Part shown: positions 50,272-61,320 of the stretch, one piece after another
How positions within the stretch are numbered: position 1 is the stretch's first letter
Layout: each line of letters begins with the position of its first letter
Source of the DNA: Williamsia deligens
GTDB lineage: Bacteria > Actinomycetota > Actinomycetes > Mycobacteriales > Mycobacteriaceae
Assembly: GCF_024171765.1 (NCBI RefSeq)
Contig: NZ_JAMTCI010000001.1
Location: 1,093,137-1,157,136 of the forward strand
Length of the DNA: 64,000 bases
Direction: 5' to 3'
The notes under the pieces: generated by a model
Databases searched by the model: none
The model's input: the letters and a program-made list of their open reading frames with translations, nothing else
What the model was told of the DNA's origin: nothing
Made by a program: the position numbers and the translations under genes

Positions 50272-50733
50272 TCAGGCGCCCGGCTCCTCCGCAGCGGGAG
50301 GGTCGTCGACGGTGACGCGCGGCAATGTGGTCGCGGCGTGGAGCGCACGGCCGGCGAACACGACCGCCGACACCCCGAACATCGCCGTGGCGACCCCGCA
50401 CACGATGACCAGGACGAGGGAACCCAGGCCGTCGGCCTGGGCCGCGACCACGGTCCCCGCCGCGGCGAGCACGGTCCCGACGACCGCCCACGTCGTGGCG
50501 ATCACGCGCGGGCCGACCGTGCCCACCGAGAACAGTCGCTGGTAGATGCGGACCTCGAACTCGTCGACCGCAGCGCGGTGTACCGCGTCCGGACCGGCGA
50601 GGGACCGCAGCCGTTCGACCAGCGCGGCGTCGTCCTCGAGTCGACGGGAGTCGGCACGACGATGCGCGACGAACGCGACCGCGGCCACCACCGTCACCAC
50701 GACGAGGACCAGGGCGGCTGTTGTTGGGCTCAC
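50272..50733 (-). CDS. Hypothetical membrane protein
   Basis: A 153-aa protein with an N-terminal hydrophobic segment (ALVLVVVTVVAAVAFVAHRR), a helical cytoplasmic stretch, and two further hydrophobic segments (IATTWAVVGTVLAAAGTVV, LVLVIVCGVATAMFGVSAVV). Not recognised. GTG 50733 begins the protein directly before the first segment; the in-frame extension further upstream runs under the divergent gene. Confidence 0.6.
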   Translation of the reverse strand: MSPTTAALVLVVVTVVAAVAFVAHRRADSRRLEDDAALVERLRSLAGPDAVHRAAVDEFEVRIYQRLFSVGTVGPRVIATTWAVVGTVLAAAGTVVAAQADGLGSLVLVIVCGVATAMFGVSAVVFAGRALHAATTLPRVTVDDPPAAEEPGA

Positions 50734-50835
50734 GCGGGTCACCGTACAAGCCGTGGACCGAGCGCTCGGACGGTGCGCTGCCCATGTCGCCGATACGATC
50801 CGGCGAGGACACGACACGGAGAACGGAGGGGCGCC

Positions 50836-52275
50836 GTGGACCGACCGGGGCCGACGCGACGGGCGGTGCTCCGGGGGCTGGCCGCAGTCGGGCTCCTGGG
50901 TGTCGTCCGGGCCGTCCCCGCGACGGCCGACACCGGCTCGGCGTCCGGACCGGGATCGTTCGCCGCGATCACCGGAGGCGGACTGACGACTCCGCTCGAT
51001 GCGGGATACGCGGCGGCCAAGCAGGTCTTCAACAGCCGCTTCGACGCGACGACACCGGTCGCCGTCGTCGCACCCACGACGACGGAGCAGGTGTCGGCCG
51101 CGATCGGGGTCGCGCGCGAGCTCGGGTTGCGCGTCGCCGTGCGCAGCGGGGGTCACTCCTACGTCGGTGCGTCGACGGCGGATGGCGCGGTCGTCCTCGA
51201 TCTCCGACGGCTGGCCGGCGGAGTCGTCGTCGACGGCGAGACCGTCACCGTCACACCGGGTTCTCCGCTCGGGCCGCTGCAACGGGCCCTCGCGCAGTCG
51301 GGGCGATCGCTGCCTGTGGGGACGTGCCCGACGGTCGGCATCGGCGGGTCGACGCTCGGCGGTGGGATCGGGATCGACTCCCGGACACACGGTCTCACGT
51401 GCGATCGTCTCCGATCGGCCGACGTGGTCCTGCCGCCCGGCGAGGTGCTCACTGTCTCGGAGGGGGAGAACCCCGATCTGTTCTGGGCCTGCCGCGGCGG
51501 CGCAGGGTCGGTGGGTGTCGTCGTCTCGATGACGTTCCAGACCGCGTCCGCGCGCGACCGGGACGTCGTCGCGATGACCTTCCCCGACGAGGTCGCGCCC
51601 GCCGCGATCGTGTCGACCACCGCCTGGACGGCGGGGCGGTCGCGGGAGTCATGGGGAACGGTGACGGTCGCCACGGACGGGGCCGACGACGTCAGCGCGA
51701 CCGTGCTGCTGGTCGTCCCGCGCGGCGAGGGAGCGGCTGCCACCACCGATCTGACGCAGCGCATCGGGGCGAGACCTCGCGCGTCGCAGACGGTCGGCCT
51801 CGACCAGACGGGAGTCCTCGACCTGTTCGCGCAGTACTCGCCGCAGACACCGCACCCGTTCGTCGGCGGATCCGACGTCCTGCGGACGGTCGACGATGCG
51901 GTGGCCGTCGCCGTCGTCGAGGCCATCCGCGCCCGACGCACGCAGGGCCGCGCGGCGGCGGCGATCGTCGATCCCCTCGACGGGGCGGTGAACGACGTCG
52001 CCGCGTCCGCGACGGTGTTCCCGTGGCGTGCGCACGCGGCCGTCGTGCAGTGGATCGTCGACCCCCTGGCGCCCGACGACACCGCGGCCGGCGCCACCGC
52101 ATGGTTGTCCGAGTGCCACGACCGGGTACGCGAGGAGTCCGACGGCGGGTACGTGAACTACGTCGAGGTGGGGTCGTTACCCGAGCGCTGGTTCGCGGGC
52201 AACACCGCCCGTCTCACCGACATACGACGGCGACACGACCCGGATGGCCGGATCGTGTCGCCGTGGTTCGGGTGA
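50836..52275 (+). CDS. Exported FAD-linked (BBE-like) oxidoreductase
   Basis: A 479-aa berberine-bridge-enzyme-like flavoprotein. A twin-arginine signal (TRRAVLRGLAAVGLLG) directs folded export. The FAD domain has VRSGGHSYVG (site of the histidine that carries FAD covalently) and GTCPTVGIGGSTLGGGIG; the second cysteine for bicovalent FAD may be the C in that block. The C-terminus (YVNYVE, W/F-rich) is the BBE tail. It oxidises an unknown sugar or secondary metabolite. GGAGGG precedes GTG 50836. Confidence 0.88.
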   Translation: MDRPGPTRRAVLRGLAAVGLLGVVRAVPATADTGSASGPGSFAAITGGGLTTPLDAGYAAAKQVFNSRFDATTPVAVVAPTTTEQVSAAIGVARELGLRVAVRSGGHSYVGASTADGAVVLDLRRLAGGVVVDGETVTVTPGSPLGPLQRALAQSGRSLPVGTCPTVGIGGSTLGGGIGIDSRTHGLTCDRLRSADVVLPPGEVLTVSEGENPDLFWACRGGAGSVGVVVSMTFQTASARDRDVVAMTFPDEVAPAAIVSTTAWTAGRSRESWGTVTVATDGADDVSATVLLVVPRGEGAAATTDLTQRIGARPRASQTVGLDQTGVLDLFAQYSPQTPHPFVGGSDVLRTVDDAVAVAVVEAIRARRTQGRAAAAIVDPLDGAVNDVAASATVFPWRAHAAVVQWIVDPLAPDDTAAGATAWLSECHDRVREESDGGYVNYVEVGSLPERWFAGNTARLTDIRRRHDPDGRIVSPWFG

Positions 52276-52304
52276 GCGCCGGTCGAGACGACGCGTGGAG
52301 CAGA

Positions 52305-52736
52305 TCAGACGTGCGCGTGCACCGTCTGCTCGATGTTGCCCTTGGTGGCCTTGGAGTACGGGCAGAACTGGTGGGCGCCCTGCGCGAGCTTGTCGGCGGT
52401 CTCCTGATCGAGACCGGGCAGCGTGACGTCGATGGTGGCGGTCAGTCCGAAGCCGCCGTCGGCGGGGTCCTTGCCGATGCCGATGGTGACGTTGACGGTG
52501 CTGTCGTCGGGTGCGGGGGTGCCGGCCTGCTTCGAGGTGGCGTGCAGTGCGCCCAGGAAGCACGCTGCGTACCCGGCCGAGAACAGCTCCTCGGGGTTGC
52601 TGCCCTCACCGCTGCCACCGAGCTCCTTCGGCGGGCGCAGGTCGAGGTCGATGTTGCCCGTCGCGGAGTACACCTGGCCGTCGCGCCCACCACCGGTGGC
52701 CTTGGAGGAGATGGTGTAGGCCGTCTCGATGCTCAT
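52305..52736 (-). CDS. ohr: Organic hydroperoxide resistance protein (Ohr)
   Basis: A 143-aa thiol peroxidase of the Ohr/OsmC fold. The catalytic cysteines are C59 (GYAACFLGAL) and C125 (HQFCPYSKA). It reduces organic hydroperoxides using lipoylated-protein thiols. No OhrR-type MarR regulator is adjacent, so control is from elsewhere. Confidence 0.93.
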   Translation of the reverse strand: MSIETAYTISSKATGGGRDGQVYSATGNIDLDLRPPKELGGSGEGSNPEELFSAGYAACFLGALHATSKQAGTPAPDDSTVNVTIGIGKDPADGGFGLTATIDVTLPGLDQETADKLAQGAHQFCPYSKATKGNIEQTVHAHV

Positions 52737-52834
52737 CTGCAGTCCTTTCGATCGGTGCCGCGCAGGACACGCGGCTCGCCGACCCCCTACAACGCTGTGT
52801 CACGCATGGTGCATTCCCCTGGGTGAGGGTGACC

Positions 52835-53482
52835 TCAGTACCCGGTCGTCCGCCCGGGGCGCAGCCGCATCGGTTCTGGCAGCCAGAGGTTGACCTCGCG
52901 CCGGAATGTGAAGAGGGCCGACAGGACGACGAGTCCGAGCTGCACCCAGGCGACCACCGACATGACGGTCGGGATCTCGGGATAGCCGAACAGCAGGTCG
53001 ATCCCGACGGGGATCGCGAGCGCCGTGATCACGACGACGGTGACGTAGAAGTTGCGGCAGCTCCGGCTGTGGCGCCGTGCGATCGCCACGAGCAGCGGGT
53101 ACTGGATCGCCAGGGCGACCAGGATCCCGACCAGGAGGATCGGCGGCACCGTCGAGGACAGCGAGTCGATCTTGCCCGCCGGGGCGGCGTTGTCCGGGTC
53201 ACGGACCACCCCGTCGGTCAGACTCGCGCGGAGCGCGTCCTGGATGGTGCCGAGAGACGAGAAACCGTAGACGACGGACACCAGCGCGAAGGCTGCCTGC
53301 AGGTACCAGATGGTCAGCGCGTGCCGCAGCGACGCGGGTGGCGGACCCGGATCGTCCGCGTCGCGCAGGTGCTTGTCGGCCGATGTGCGGCGGGCCGCGA
53401 TCTCCGCCATGTCCATCGCGTCGAGCTCGGCCATGCTCGGTGTCCGTTCGGGGCTGCCGTCCGGCCCGGTGGGCGTCGTCAT
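52835..53482 (-). CDS. Hypothetical multi-pass membrane protein
   Basis: A 215-aa protein: a hydrophilic ~50-residue N-terminus, then four hydrophobic segments (LQAAFALVSVVYGF, ILLVGILVALAIQYPLLVAI, FYVTVVVITALAIPVGIDLLF, VVAWVQLGLVVLSALF). A tetraspan arrangement common in mycolate actinobacteria; function unknown. It lies just downstream of asd on the same strand with a 37-base gap. Confidence 0.75.
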   Translation of the reverse strand: MTTPTGPDGSPERTPSMAELDAMDMAEIAARRTSADKHLRDADDPGPPPASLRHALTIWYLQAAFALVSVVYGFSSLGTIQDALRASLTDGVVRDPDNAAPAGKIDSLSSTVPPILLVGILVALAIQYPLLVAIARRHSRSCRNFYVTVVVITALAIPVGIDLLFGYPEIPTVMSVVAWVQLGLVVLSALFTFRREVNLWLPEPMRLRPGRTTGY

Positions 53483-53519
53483 CGGTCCAGTGTGGCAGCC
53501 GACGACGTCACACCGATCG

Positions 53520-55820
<2,301 letters not shown>

Positions 55821-55975
55821 GCCGGCGTACCTCCACCTGAAGTCCATGCGGTCCGCCGGCGCGCGCATGGTGACGCGTCGACTCGGCGATGACGCGCCAC
55901 ACCTTACCGACAGGGGTGATCGGTGCAGATCGGGCGCCGCGTCGTGGCCGGTCAGGCCATCGCCGTGCGCGGGCT

Positions 55976-55981
55976 TACGAT
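55976..55981 (+). promoter_or_regulatory. -10 element of a leaderless promoter (TACGAT)
   Basis: TACGAT ends seven bases before GTG 55989, the classical arrangement for leaderless actinobacterial transcripts. No ribosome binding site precedes that GTG, which fits. Confidence 0.5.
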
Positions 55982-55988
55982 CTCTGGC

Positions 55989-57287
55989 GTGGCGAGCACA
56001 CCCACCGCGACCGTCGACGACGCGGCGCAGGAGACGGCGGGTCCCGTCTCCCTCCCGCACTGGGTCACCGGCCGGGACTGGGTGCTGCCGGTGATCCTCT
56101 TCCTCGCGGTCCGCGCGATCGGCGTCGCGACGCTCGCGCGGTTCACCGAGCTGCGCGGCGGGTCGCTGCAGTCGACGCTCTCGGCCTGGGACGGCAAGTG
56201 GATGCTGGCGATCGCCGAGTACGGATACGGCGGCGTCCCCTACACGCAGGCCGACGCCCACGGGTACCGCGACGCGAACACCCCGTACGCCTTCTTCCCC
56301 GGCTACCCGTACCTGGTGGGCCTCGTCGCCGACGTCCCCGGCGTCTCGGCGCTCGGCGCGGCCATCGCGGTCAACGTGGTGCTCGGCGCCGTCGCGGCCG
56401 TCGGCGTCGCCCGCCTGGGCGCGTTGTGCGCGCAGCTGATGTCCCTGCGCCCGCGCGGTGGTCGCGGGTGGTTCACCGACAACCTGCGCGCCCGGACGCG
56501 GGTGTCGATGCTCTGGAACGAGAACCCCTCCCCCACCGGCGATCCCGATCCGACGCGCGTCGGCCTCATCCTCGTCGTGCTGTTCGCGGCCGCGCCGATG
56601 GGCATCGTCCTGTCGATGGCGTATACCGAGGCACTGTTCTGCGCGCTCGCCGTGTGGGCACTCGTCGGGGTCCTCGAGCATCGGTGGATCCTGGCCGGCC
56701 TGATGACGTTCGGCGCGGGACTGACCCGTCCGACCGCCGTCGTCCTCATCGGTGTCGTGATGCTGGCTGCGCTGCTCGCACGCCGCGACGGGCCGTCGAC
56801 GTGGATCGCTGTCGCGCTGTCCCCGCTGGGCTACATCGGCTACCTCTGCGTCGTCTGGCACCAGACCGGCAGCCCGACGGGCTGGTTCACCATCCAGACG
56901 CAGGGGTGGGGCACCGAGATCGACTGGGGTCGCAGCACCTGGGAGTTCGTGAACTACTCGCTGGTCAACTCCTCCGAGGTGGCGTTGGTGGCGACGTCGT
57001 GGATCACGGTCGCCACCGTGGCCCTGGTGGCTGTGGCGATCTGGGAGCGGATGCCGTGGCCCGTCGTGGTCTACGGGACCCTCGTGGTGGTGTCGATCGG
57101 CGCGTCGAGCGGGTTGATGATGAGCCGGCCACGACTGCTGTTGCCCGCCTTCGTGTTGCTGGTCCCGGCCGCGATCGCGTTGGCCCGCAGCCGACCCTTC
57201 ACCCAGGCGTGGGTCCTGGTCGCGGTCATCGCGCTGAGTTCGTGGTTCGGCGCCCACATGCTGACGGTGTACCCGCACGCCATCTGA
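55989..57287 (+). CDS. PIG-V-like membrane mannosyltransferase
   Basis: A 432-aa polytopic glycosyltransferase of the GT-C fold with ten or more hydrophobic segments. Early blocks [19 protein letters not shown] and [17 protein letters not shown] are the PIG-V-type catalytic loop; W-D is the key acid. It probably uses polyprenyl-phosphomannose to build cell-envelope glycans. GTG 55989 is favoured by the leaderless -10; GTG 55923, with AGGGG upstream, is the alternative and would add 22 residues. Confidence 0.8.
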   Translation: MASTPTATVDDAAQETAGPVSLPHWVTGRDWVLPVILFLAVRAIGVATLARFTELRGGSLQSTLSAWDGKWMLAIAEYGYGGVPYTQADAHGYRDANTPYAFFPGYPYLVGLVADVPGVSALGAAIAVNVVLGAVAAVGVARLGALCAQLMSLRPRGGRGWFTDNLRARTRVSMLWNENPSPTGDPDPTRVGLILVVLFAAAPMGIVLSMAYTEALFCALAVWALVGVLEHRWILAGLMTFGAGLTRPTAVVLIGVVMLAALLARRDGPSTWIAVALSPLGYIGYLCVVWHQTGSPTGWFTIQTQGWGTEIDWGRSTWEFVNYSLVNSSEVALVATSWITVATVALVAVAIWERMPWPVVVYGTLVVVSIGASSGLMMSRPRLLLPAFVLLVPAAIALARSRPFTQAWVLVAVIALSSWFGAHMLTVYPHAI

Positions 57288-57307
57288 CGTCGTGCCGGCA
57301 CGCGCCG

Positions 57308-57544
57308 TCACCGCACACCGATCCACCCCGGTCCGGGGAACCCCGTGGCGGGCTCGGTCGACGGACGTTCATGCGCCTGGATGGACAGGACCTCGGCGCG
57401 GATCCGGTCGGCGTCGGGGCCGAGGTCGGTGATGTACCCGGGATGCGAGTCGAGCGTGGGGAGCCCCTGGGCGCGACGGCTGCGCCGGTCCATGAGCGCG
57501 ACGGTCAGGATGAGGAGGGGGATGAGGATGAGTGCGATGGTCAT
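57308..57544 (-). CDS. Small single-pass membrane protein
   Basis: A 78-aa protein with an N-terminal transmembrane segment ([20 protein letters not shown]) and a cytoplasmic tail ([20 protein letters not shown]). Not recognised. The frame continues upstream without a better start. It is convergent with the glycosyltransferase, 20 bases away. Confidence 0.6.
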   Translation of the reverse strand: MTIALILIPLLILTVALMDRRSRRAQGLPTLDSHPGYITDLGPDADRIRAEVLSIQAHERPSTEPATGFPGPGWIGVR

Positions 57545-57626
57545 GGCAGAGACGATGCGCTCGCCAAGATCCCGCCACCAGTGGCAGTCACGACACCGTC
57601 GGTAAACTTTCTGCCATGATGGTCGG

Positions 57627-58595
57627 GTGTTGCGCACCATCGCCGTGATCGTCCAGGAACCCGTCGCACTGTTCGAGTACGGCGTGATCCACGAGGTGTT
57701 CGGCCTCGACCGCACCGACGACGGTGTGCCCGCGTTCGACCTGCGGATCTGTTCTCCCACCCCGGGTGTCCCTCTGAGCAGCGGCAACGGCGCGTCGGTG
57801 ATCGCCCCACACCCGTTGTCGGCCGCGCTCGACGCCGACCTCGTCGCGATCCCCGGGGGCAGGACCGACATCGATCCGCCCGCCGAGGTGCTGGACACGC
57901 TCCGGACGGTGGTCGCCCGTGGCGGACGGTTGCTGTCGGTCTGTTCCGGCGCGTTCGCACTCGCTGCCACCGGACTGCTCGACGGGAAGCGCTGCACGAC
58001 GCACTGGCGGCACGGCGACCTCCTCGCCGAGCGGTTCCCCGCCGTCGAGGTCGGCACCGATGTCCTCTTCGTCGACGAGTACCCCGTCATCACCAGCGCG
58101 GGCACCGCGGCGGGCATCGATGCGTGCCTGTACGTCGTGCGCGAGGAGCACGGTCCCGTCGTGGCCAACGCCATCGCCCGGCGCATGGTGGTGCCACCTC
58201 ACCGCGATGGCGGCCAGCGACAGTTCGTCACCGCGCCCGTGCCCAAGTGCTCCGACGACGGCTTCGGCGCGATCCTCGTGTGGATGGTCGAGAACCTCGA
58301 CACCGACATCTCCGTCGACGACCTCGCCCGCCGCGCGCACATGTCGTCGCGGACGTTCGCCCGACGCTTCGTCGACGAGGTCGGCACCACTCCCCACAAG
58401 TGGCTCACCGAGCAGCGGGTGGCGCATGCGCGGACGCTTCTCGAGTCGACCGAGCTCGGCATCGAGCAGGTCGCGGCGCAGGTCGGTCTCGGCAGTGCGA
58501 CCCTGCTCCGCCATCACTTCACCGCCGCCGTCGGCCTGTCGCCCACGGCCTATCGCCGCCGCTTCGGCTGCGGGGTCACCGCCGACGCGAGCTGA
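57627..58595 (+). CDS. GlxA-family transcriptional regulator (DJ-1/PfpI + AraC HTH)
   Basis: A 322-aa protein: N-terminal DJ-1/PfpI-like domain (~1-190) with LVAIPGG and the conserved-cysteine elbow SVCSGAFALAATGLL, then an AraC-type double helix-turn-helix (DDLARRAHMSSRTFARRF, QVAAQVGLGSATLLRHHF). These sense small metabolites and activate catabolic genes. GTG 57627 was used. The two heptamer arrays lie immediately downstream. Confidence 0.9.
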   Translation: MLRTIAVIVQEPVALFEYGVIHEVFGLDRTDDGVPAFDLRICSPTPGVPLSSGNGASVIAPHPLSAALDADLVAIPGGRTDIDPPAEVLDTLRTVVARGGRLLSVCSGAFALAATGLLDGKRCTTHWRHGDLLAERFPAVEVGTDVLFVDEYPVITSAGTAAGIDACLYVVREEHGPVVANAIARRMVVPPHRDGGQRQFVTAPVPKCSDDGFGAILVWMVENLDTDISVDDLARRAHMSSRTFARRFVDEVGTTPHKWLTEQRVAHARTLLESTELGIEQVAAQVGLGSATLLRHHFTAAVGLSPTAYRRRFGCGVTADAS

Positions 58596-58642
58596 CTGAT
58601 CGCGCCGGGCGAGAACCCCGGCTGGGACAGGCCCGGGGGCAC

Positions 58643-58745
58643 TTCGCACGGTCTCGTGCCGTTCGCACGCCGAGGCGACGTTCGCACGTCGCCGACACCA
58701 TGCGAACGACGCGAGCAGATGCGAACGCACGCTGATCGTGCGAAT
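58643..58745. repeat. Symmetric heptamer array 1 (TTCGCAC x3 / TGCGAAY x3)
   Basis: Forward TTCGCAC at 58643-58649, 58662-58668 and 58681-58687, then inverted TGCGAAC at 58701-58707 and 58720-58726 and TGCGAAT at 58739-58745. Spacing is exactly 19 bases on each side and all three pairs share one dyad centre at 58694. Sequences between heptamers are not complementary, so it is not a simple stem. Confidence 0.9.
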
Positions 58746-58783
58746 GTGCCCGAGACCGCCCCTGTCATTGCTGGTTTCGGGTT

Positions 58784-58887
58784 TTCGCCCACCTCGTGCG
58801 CACCTCGCCACCGAGACCAGGGTTCGCCCGTCGAATGTCCCGGGCGAACCCGACGCACGGTGGCGAAACCTGGAAATCGCGGGCGAA
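58784..58887. repeat. Symmetric heptamer array 2 (TTCGCCC type)
   Basis: Forward TTCGCCC (58784-58790), CTCGCCA (58804-58810), TTCGCCC (58823-58829); inverted GGGCGAA (58842-58848), TGGCGAA (58861-58867), GGGCGAA (58881-58887). Spacings are 20,19 then 19,20 and all pairs centre on 58835.5. Same layout as array 1 with a variant heptamer. Array ends two bases before the TetR gene stop. Confidence 0.88.
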
Positions 58888-58888
58888 C

Positions 58889-59620
58889 CTAGCTGCGGGA
58901 CTCCCGGGCGGCGGCCTCGAAGCCGATGCAGAGGAGTTCGACGCCGCGGTCGAGGCGGCGACGCATGTCGGTGAGTCCCGTGCCGTAGCCCGCGCCGACG
59001 AGTTCGGCGATGCGCGAGGGCGGGTCGTGCGACGGGGTGCCGTCGAGCACCTCGTCGAGACCGCCACGCGCGGGGTCGTGACCGTCGCCGGTGGTGCGCA
59101 GAAGGTCGGCGGAGACCGCGGTCAGGGCGACGCCCTGGATGAAGCTCCACAACGTGAGGGTCATCTCGGCGGCACCCACGCGGTCGACGCCGAGTTGTGC
59201 GAAGCCGGCCATCATCCAGTCGAGGCAGTTCAGGCTGGCGGGTCCCATGCTGTGGCGCGGCGAGGAGTAGGCGAGCACCACCCACGGGTGCAGCGTGTAG
59301 AGGTTCCAGTCGGTGTCGGTCGCGACCTGGACGCACTCCCGCCAACTACGACCGCCGACCACCGCACGATCGTCTGTCGGGTCGTCGTCGGCGTGGTCGC
59401 CGTAGGGGTACGGGAACCGGGACCCGATCTCCTCGGTCATCGCCATGAGCAGCGCATCCTTGTCGGCGACGTGCCGGTACAGCGACATCGCGCCCACGCC
59501 GAGCCGCTCGGCGATCTTGCGCATGCTCAGCGCGTCGAAGCCCTCGGCGTCGGCGATGTCGATCGCGGCCGAGACGATCCCGGCACGGGTCAACCGTCCG
59601 CTCGGATCGCTGTCGGTCAC
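58889..59620 (-). CDS. TetR-family repressor next to an MFS exporter
   Basis: A 243-aa regulator with the TetR DNA-binding domain (IVSAAIDIADAEGFDALSM, RLGVGAMSLYRHVADKDAL) and a C-terminal TetR_C-type domain seen in drug-efflux repressors. GTG 59620 was used. It is divergent from the MFS gene; two copies of a GCGTAC-type palindrome fill the gap and probably bind it. Confidence 0.88.
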   Translation of the reverse strand: MTDSDPSGRLTRAGIVSAAIDIADAEGFDALSMRKIAERLGVGAMSLYRHVADKDALLMAMTEEIGSRFPYPYGDHADDDPTDDRAVVGGRSWRECVQVATDTDWNLYTLHPWVVLAYSSPRHSMGPASLNCLDWMMAGFAQLGVDRVGAAEMTLTLWSFIQGVALTAVSADLLRTTGDGHDPARGGLDEVLDGTPSHDPPSRIAELVGAGYGTGLTDMRRRLDRGVELLCIGFEAAARESRS

Positions 59621-59661
59621 CGTTTCTCCTTCCTGCCGCCCAGCGTGCGTGAATCACGTTT

Positions 59662-59675
59662 GCGTACACCGTACC
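59662..59675. promoter_or_regulatory. Operator copy 1 in the TetR/MFS gap
   Basis: GCGTACACCGTACC, an imperfect palindrome centred at 59669. It lies between a GTTT (59658-59661) and a GGGTAT (59680-59685), which resemble sigma-F elements but with an 18-base spacer, slightly too long. Confidence 0.6.
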
Positions 59676-59706
59676 CAGTGGGTATCTTCGCCAGGGCAAC
59701 GTTTCC

Positions 59707-59721
59707 GCGTACGCCGTACGC
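59707..59721. promoter_or_regulatory. Operator copy 2 in the TetR/MFS gap
   Basis: GCGTACGCCGTACGC, a perfect 7+1+7 palindrome centred at 59714, 45 bases from copy 1 and 35 bases before the MFS ATG. Confidence 0.7.
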
Positions 59722-59755
59722 GTCACCCGAGACCAGACGAAGGGGGTCGAGCGCG

Positions 59756-61270
59756 ATGAGCACCATCCACCACACCACGGACGGCGACATCCGTCGTGAC
59801 GAGACACCCCCGCCGACGCTGCGCACCTGGCTCGGGCTGGCCATCATGTGCATGCCGGTCCTGCTGGTCGCCATGGACTTCTCCGTCCTCTACCTCGCCA
59901 TCCCCACGATCACCGACCAGCTCGCGCCGACCGCGGCGCAGCAGCTGTGGATCGTGGACATCTACGGCTTCCTCATCGCCGGCCTGCTCATCACCATGGG
60001 CAACATCGGCGACCGCTTCGGTCGTCGTCGCGTCCTGCTCAGCGGCGCGGTGCTGTTCGGTGCCGCATCGCTCGTCGCGGCGTTCGCGCCGACGGCGGCC
60101 GTCCTCATCGGCGCCCGCGCCGTGATGGGCATCGGTGGGGCGACGCTGCTCCCGTCGAGCCTGTCGCTGATCTCGACGATGTTCCCCGACCTGCGTCGGC
60201 GGTCGCTCGCCATCGGCATCTGGACCGCGTGCTTCGCGGGTGGGTCGGCCGTCGGACCGGTCATCGGCGGCGTCATCCTGCACCACTTCTGGTGGGGCTC
60301 CATCTTCCTACTGAACGTGCCGGTCCTGCTCGGACTGCTCGTCCTGGCTCCGCGGCTTGTCCCCGAATACCGTTCGGGCACAACGGAACCCTTCGACATC
60401 CTCGGCGTGGTGCTGTCCCTGGCCGGCATCCTGCCGCTCGTCTACGCCGTCAAGCACATCGCCGCCGACGGCGTCGACACGACGGGTGTCGTCGCCGGCG
60501 TGATCGGCGTCGCGGCCCTGGTCTCGTTCCTCCGCCAGCAGCGCCGCGCCCGGCACCCGTTGCTGCAGCTCGAGCTGTTCGGACTCCCCCGGTTCTCCGC
60601 GGCGGTCGTCTCGGCGCTGGTCTGCATGATGTCGCTGGGCGCCCTGTCGTACCTGACCGGCATCTACCTGCAGTCCGTGCTCGGCCGCGACGTCCTCGCC
60701 GCGGCCCTGGCGGGGCTCCCCATGGCCATCGCGGTCGCGATGTTCTCCCTCGGCGCGTCGAAGGTCGACAGACTGCTCGGCACGCGCAGGGCGTTCGTGA
60801 TCGCTCTCCTGGCCGCGGCGGTCGGCAACGGCGGCCTGCTCCTCGTCGGCACCGACAGCCCCCTGTGGGTCTATCTCGCGACGACGACGATCGCGGGCAT
60901 CGGGTACGGCATCGTCTTCAGCCTCGTGTCCGAGGTCGCCGTCGGGTCGGCCCCCGCCGAACGCGCGGGCGCCGCGTCGGGTATCTCCGAGACGAGCTTC
61001 GAGTTGGGCAGCGCCCTGGGCCTCGCATTGCTCGGGTCGCTGGCCACCGCGGTGTTCCGCGCCGACGGGCAGGGGCGGGGCTTCTCCGAGACCCTCGGCC
61101 AGACGTTGGACCGCGCGCGAGACCTGGGCGACAGCGCGCTCGCCGGTGATGCCCGGTCCGCCTTCGTTGACGGACTTCACATTGCCGTCGGCACCAGCGC
61201 GGTGCTACTCGTGGTCTTGGCCGCGGTGATCGCGGTGGTGCTCCGTCGCCGCGATCCCCGCGTCGACTGA
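59756..61270 (+). CDS. MFS multidrug exporter, DHA2 (14-TM) type
   Basis: A 504-aa drug:proton antiporter. Early motif LDFSVLY-like (AMDFSVLYLAIPTI), motif A GDRFGRRRVLL, and GARAVMGIGGATLLPSSLSLI with motif C (GPVIGG) fit the EmrB/QacA/LfrA group with 14 transmembrane segments. Probably exports cationic dyes or drugs and is repressed by the divergent TetR. ATG 59756 was used. Confidence 0.92.
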   Translation: MSTIHHTTDGDIRRDETPPPTLRTWLGLAIMCMPVLLVAMDFSVLYLAIPTITDQLAPTAAQQLWIVDIYGFLIAGLLITMGNIGDRFGRRRVLLSGAVLFGAASLVAAFAPTAAVLIGARAVMGIGGATLLPSSLSLISTMFPDLRRRSLAIGIWTACFAGGSAVGPVIGGVILHHFWWGSIFLLNVPVLLGLLVLAPRLVPEYRSGTTEPFDILGVVLSLAGILPLVYAVKHIAADGVDTTGVVAGVIGVAALVSFLRQQRRARHPLLQLELFGLPRFSAAVVSALVCMMSLGALSYLTGIYLQSVLGRDVLAAALAGLPMAIAVAMFSLGASKVDRLLGTRRAFVIALLAAAVGNGGLLLVGTDSPLWVYLATTTIAGIGYGIVFSLVSEVAVGSAPAERAGAASGISETSFELGSALGLALLGSLATAVFRADGQGRGFSETLGQTLDRARDLGDSALAGDARSAFVDGLHIAVGTSAVLLVVLAAVIAVVLRRRDPRVD

Positions 61271-61320
61271 GCACCGGTCGCCGGGCCTGGCCCGACGGCG
61301 CGCAGACGACGGGAGGGCAC

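Noticed and set aside
58643-58745. Single long stem-loop or bidirectional terminator
   Set aside because: Only the heptamers are complementary; the 12-base stretches between them do not pair.
58643-58887. Possible CRISPR array
   Set aside because: Repeats are only 7 bp, spacing is 19-20 bp, half the units are inverted, and no cas gene is near.
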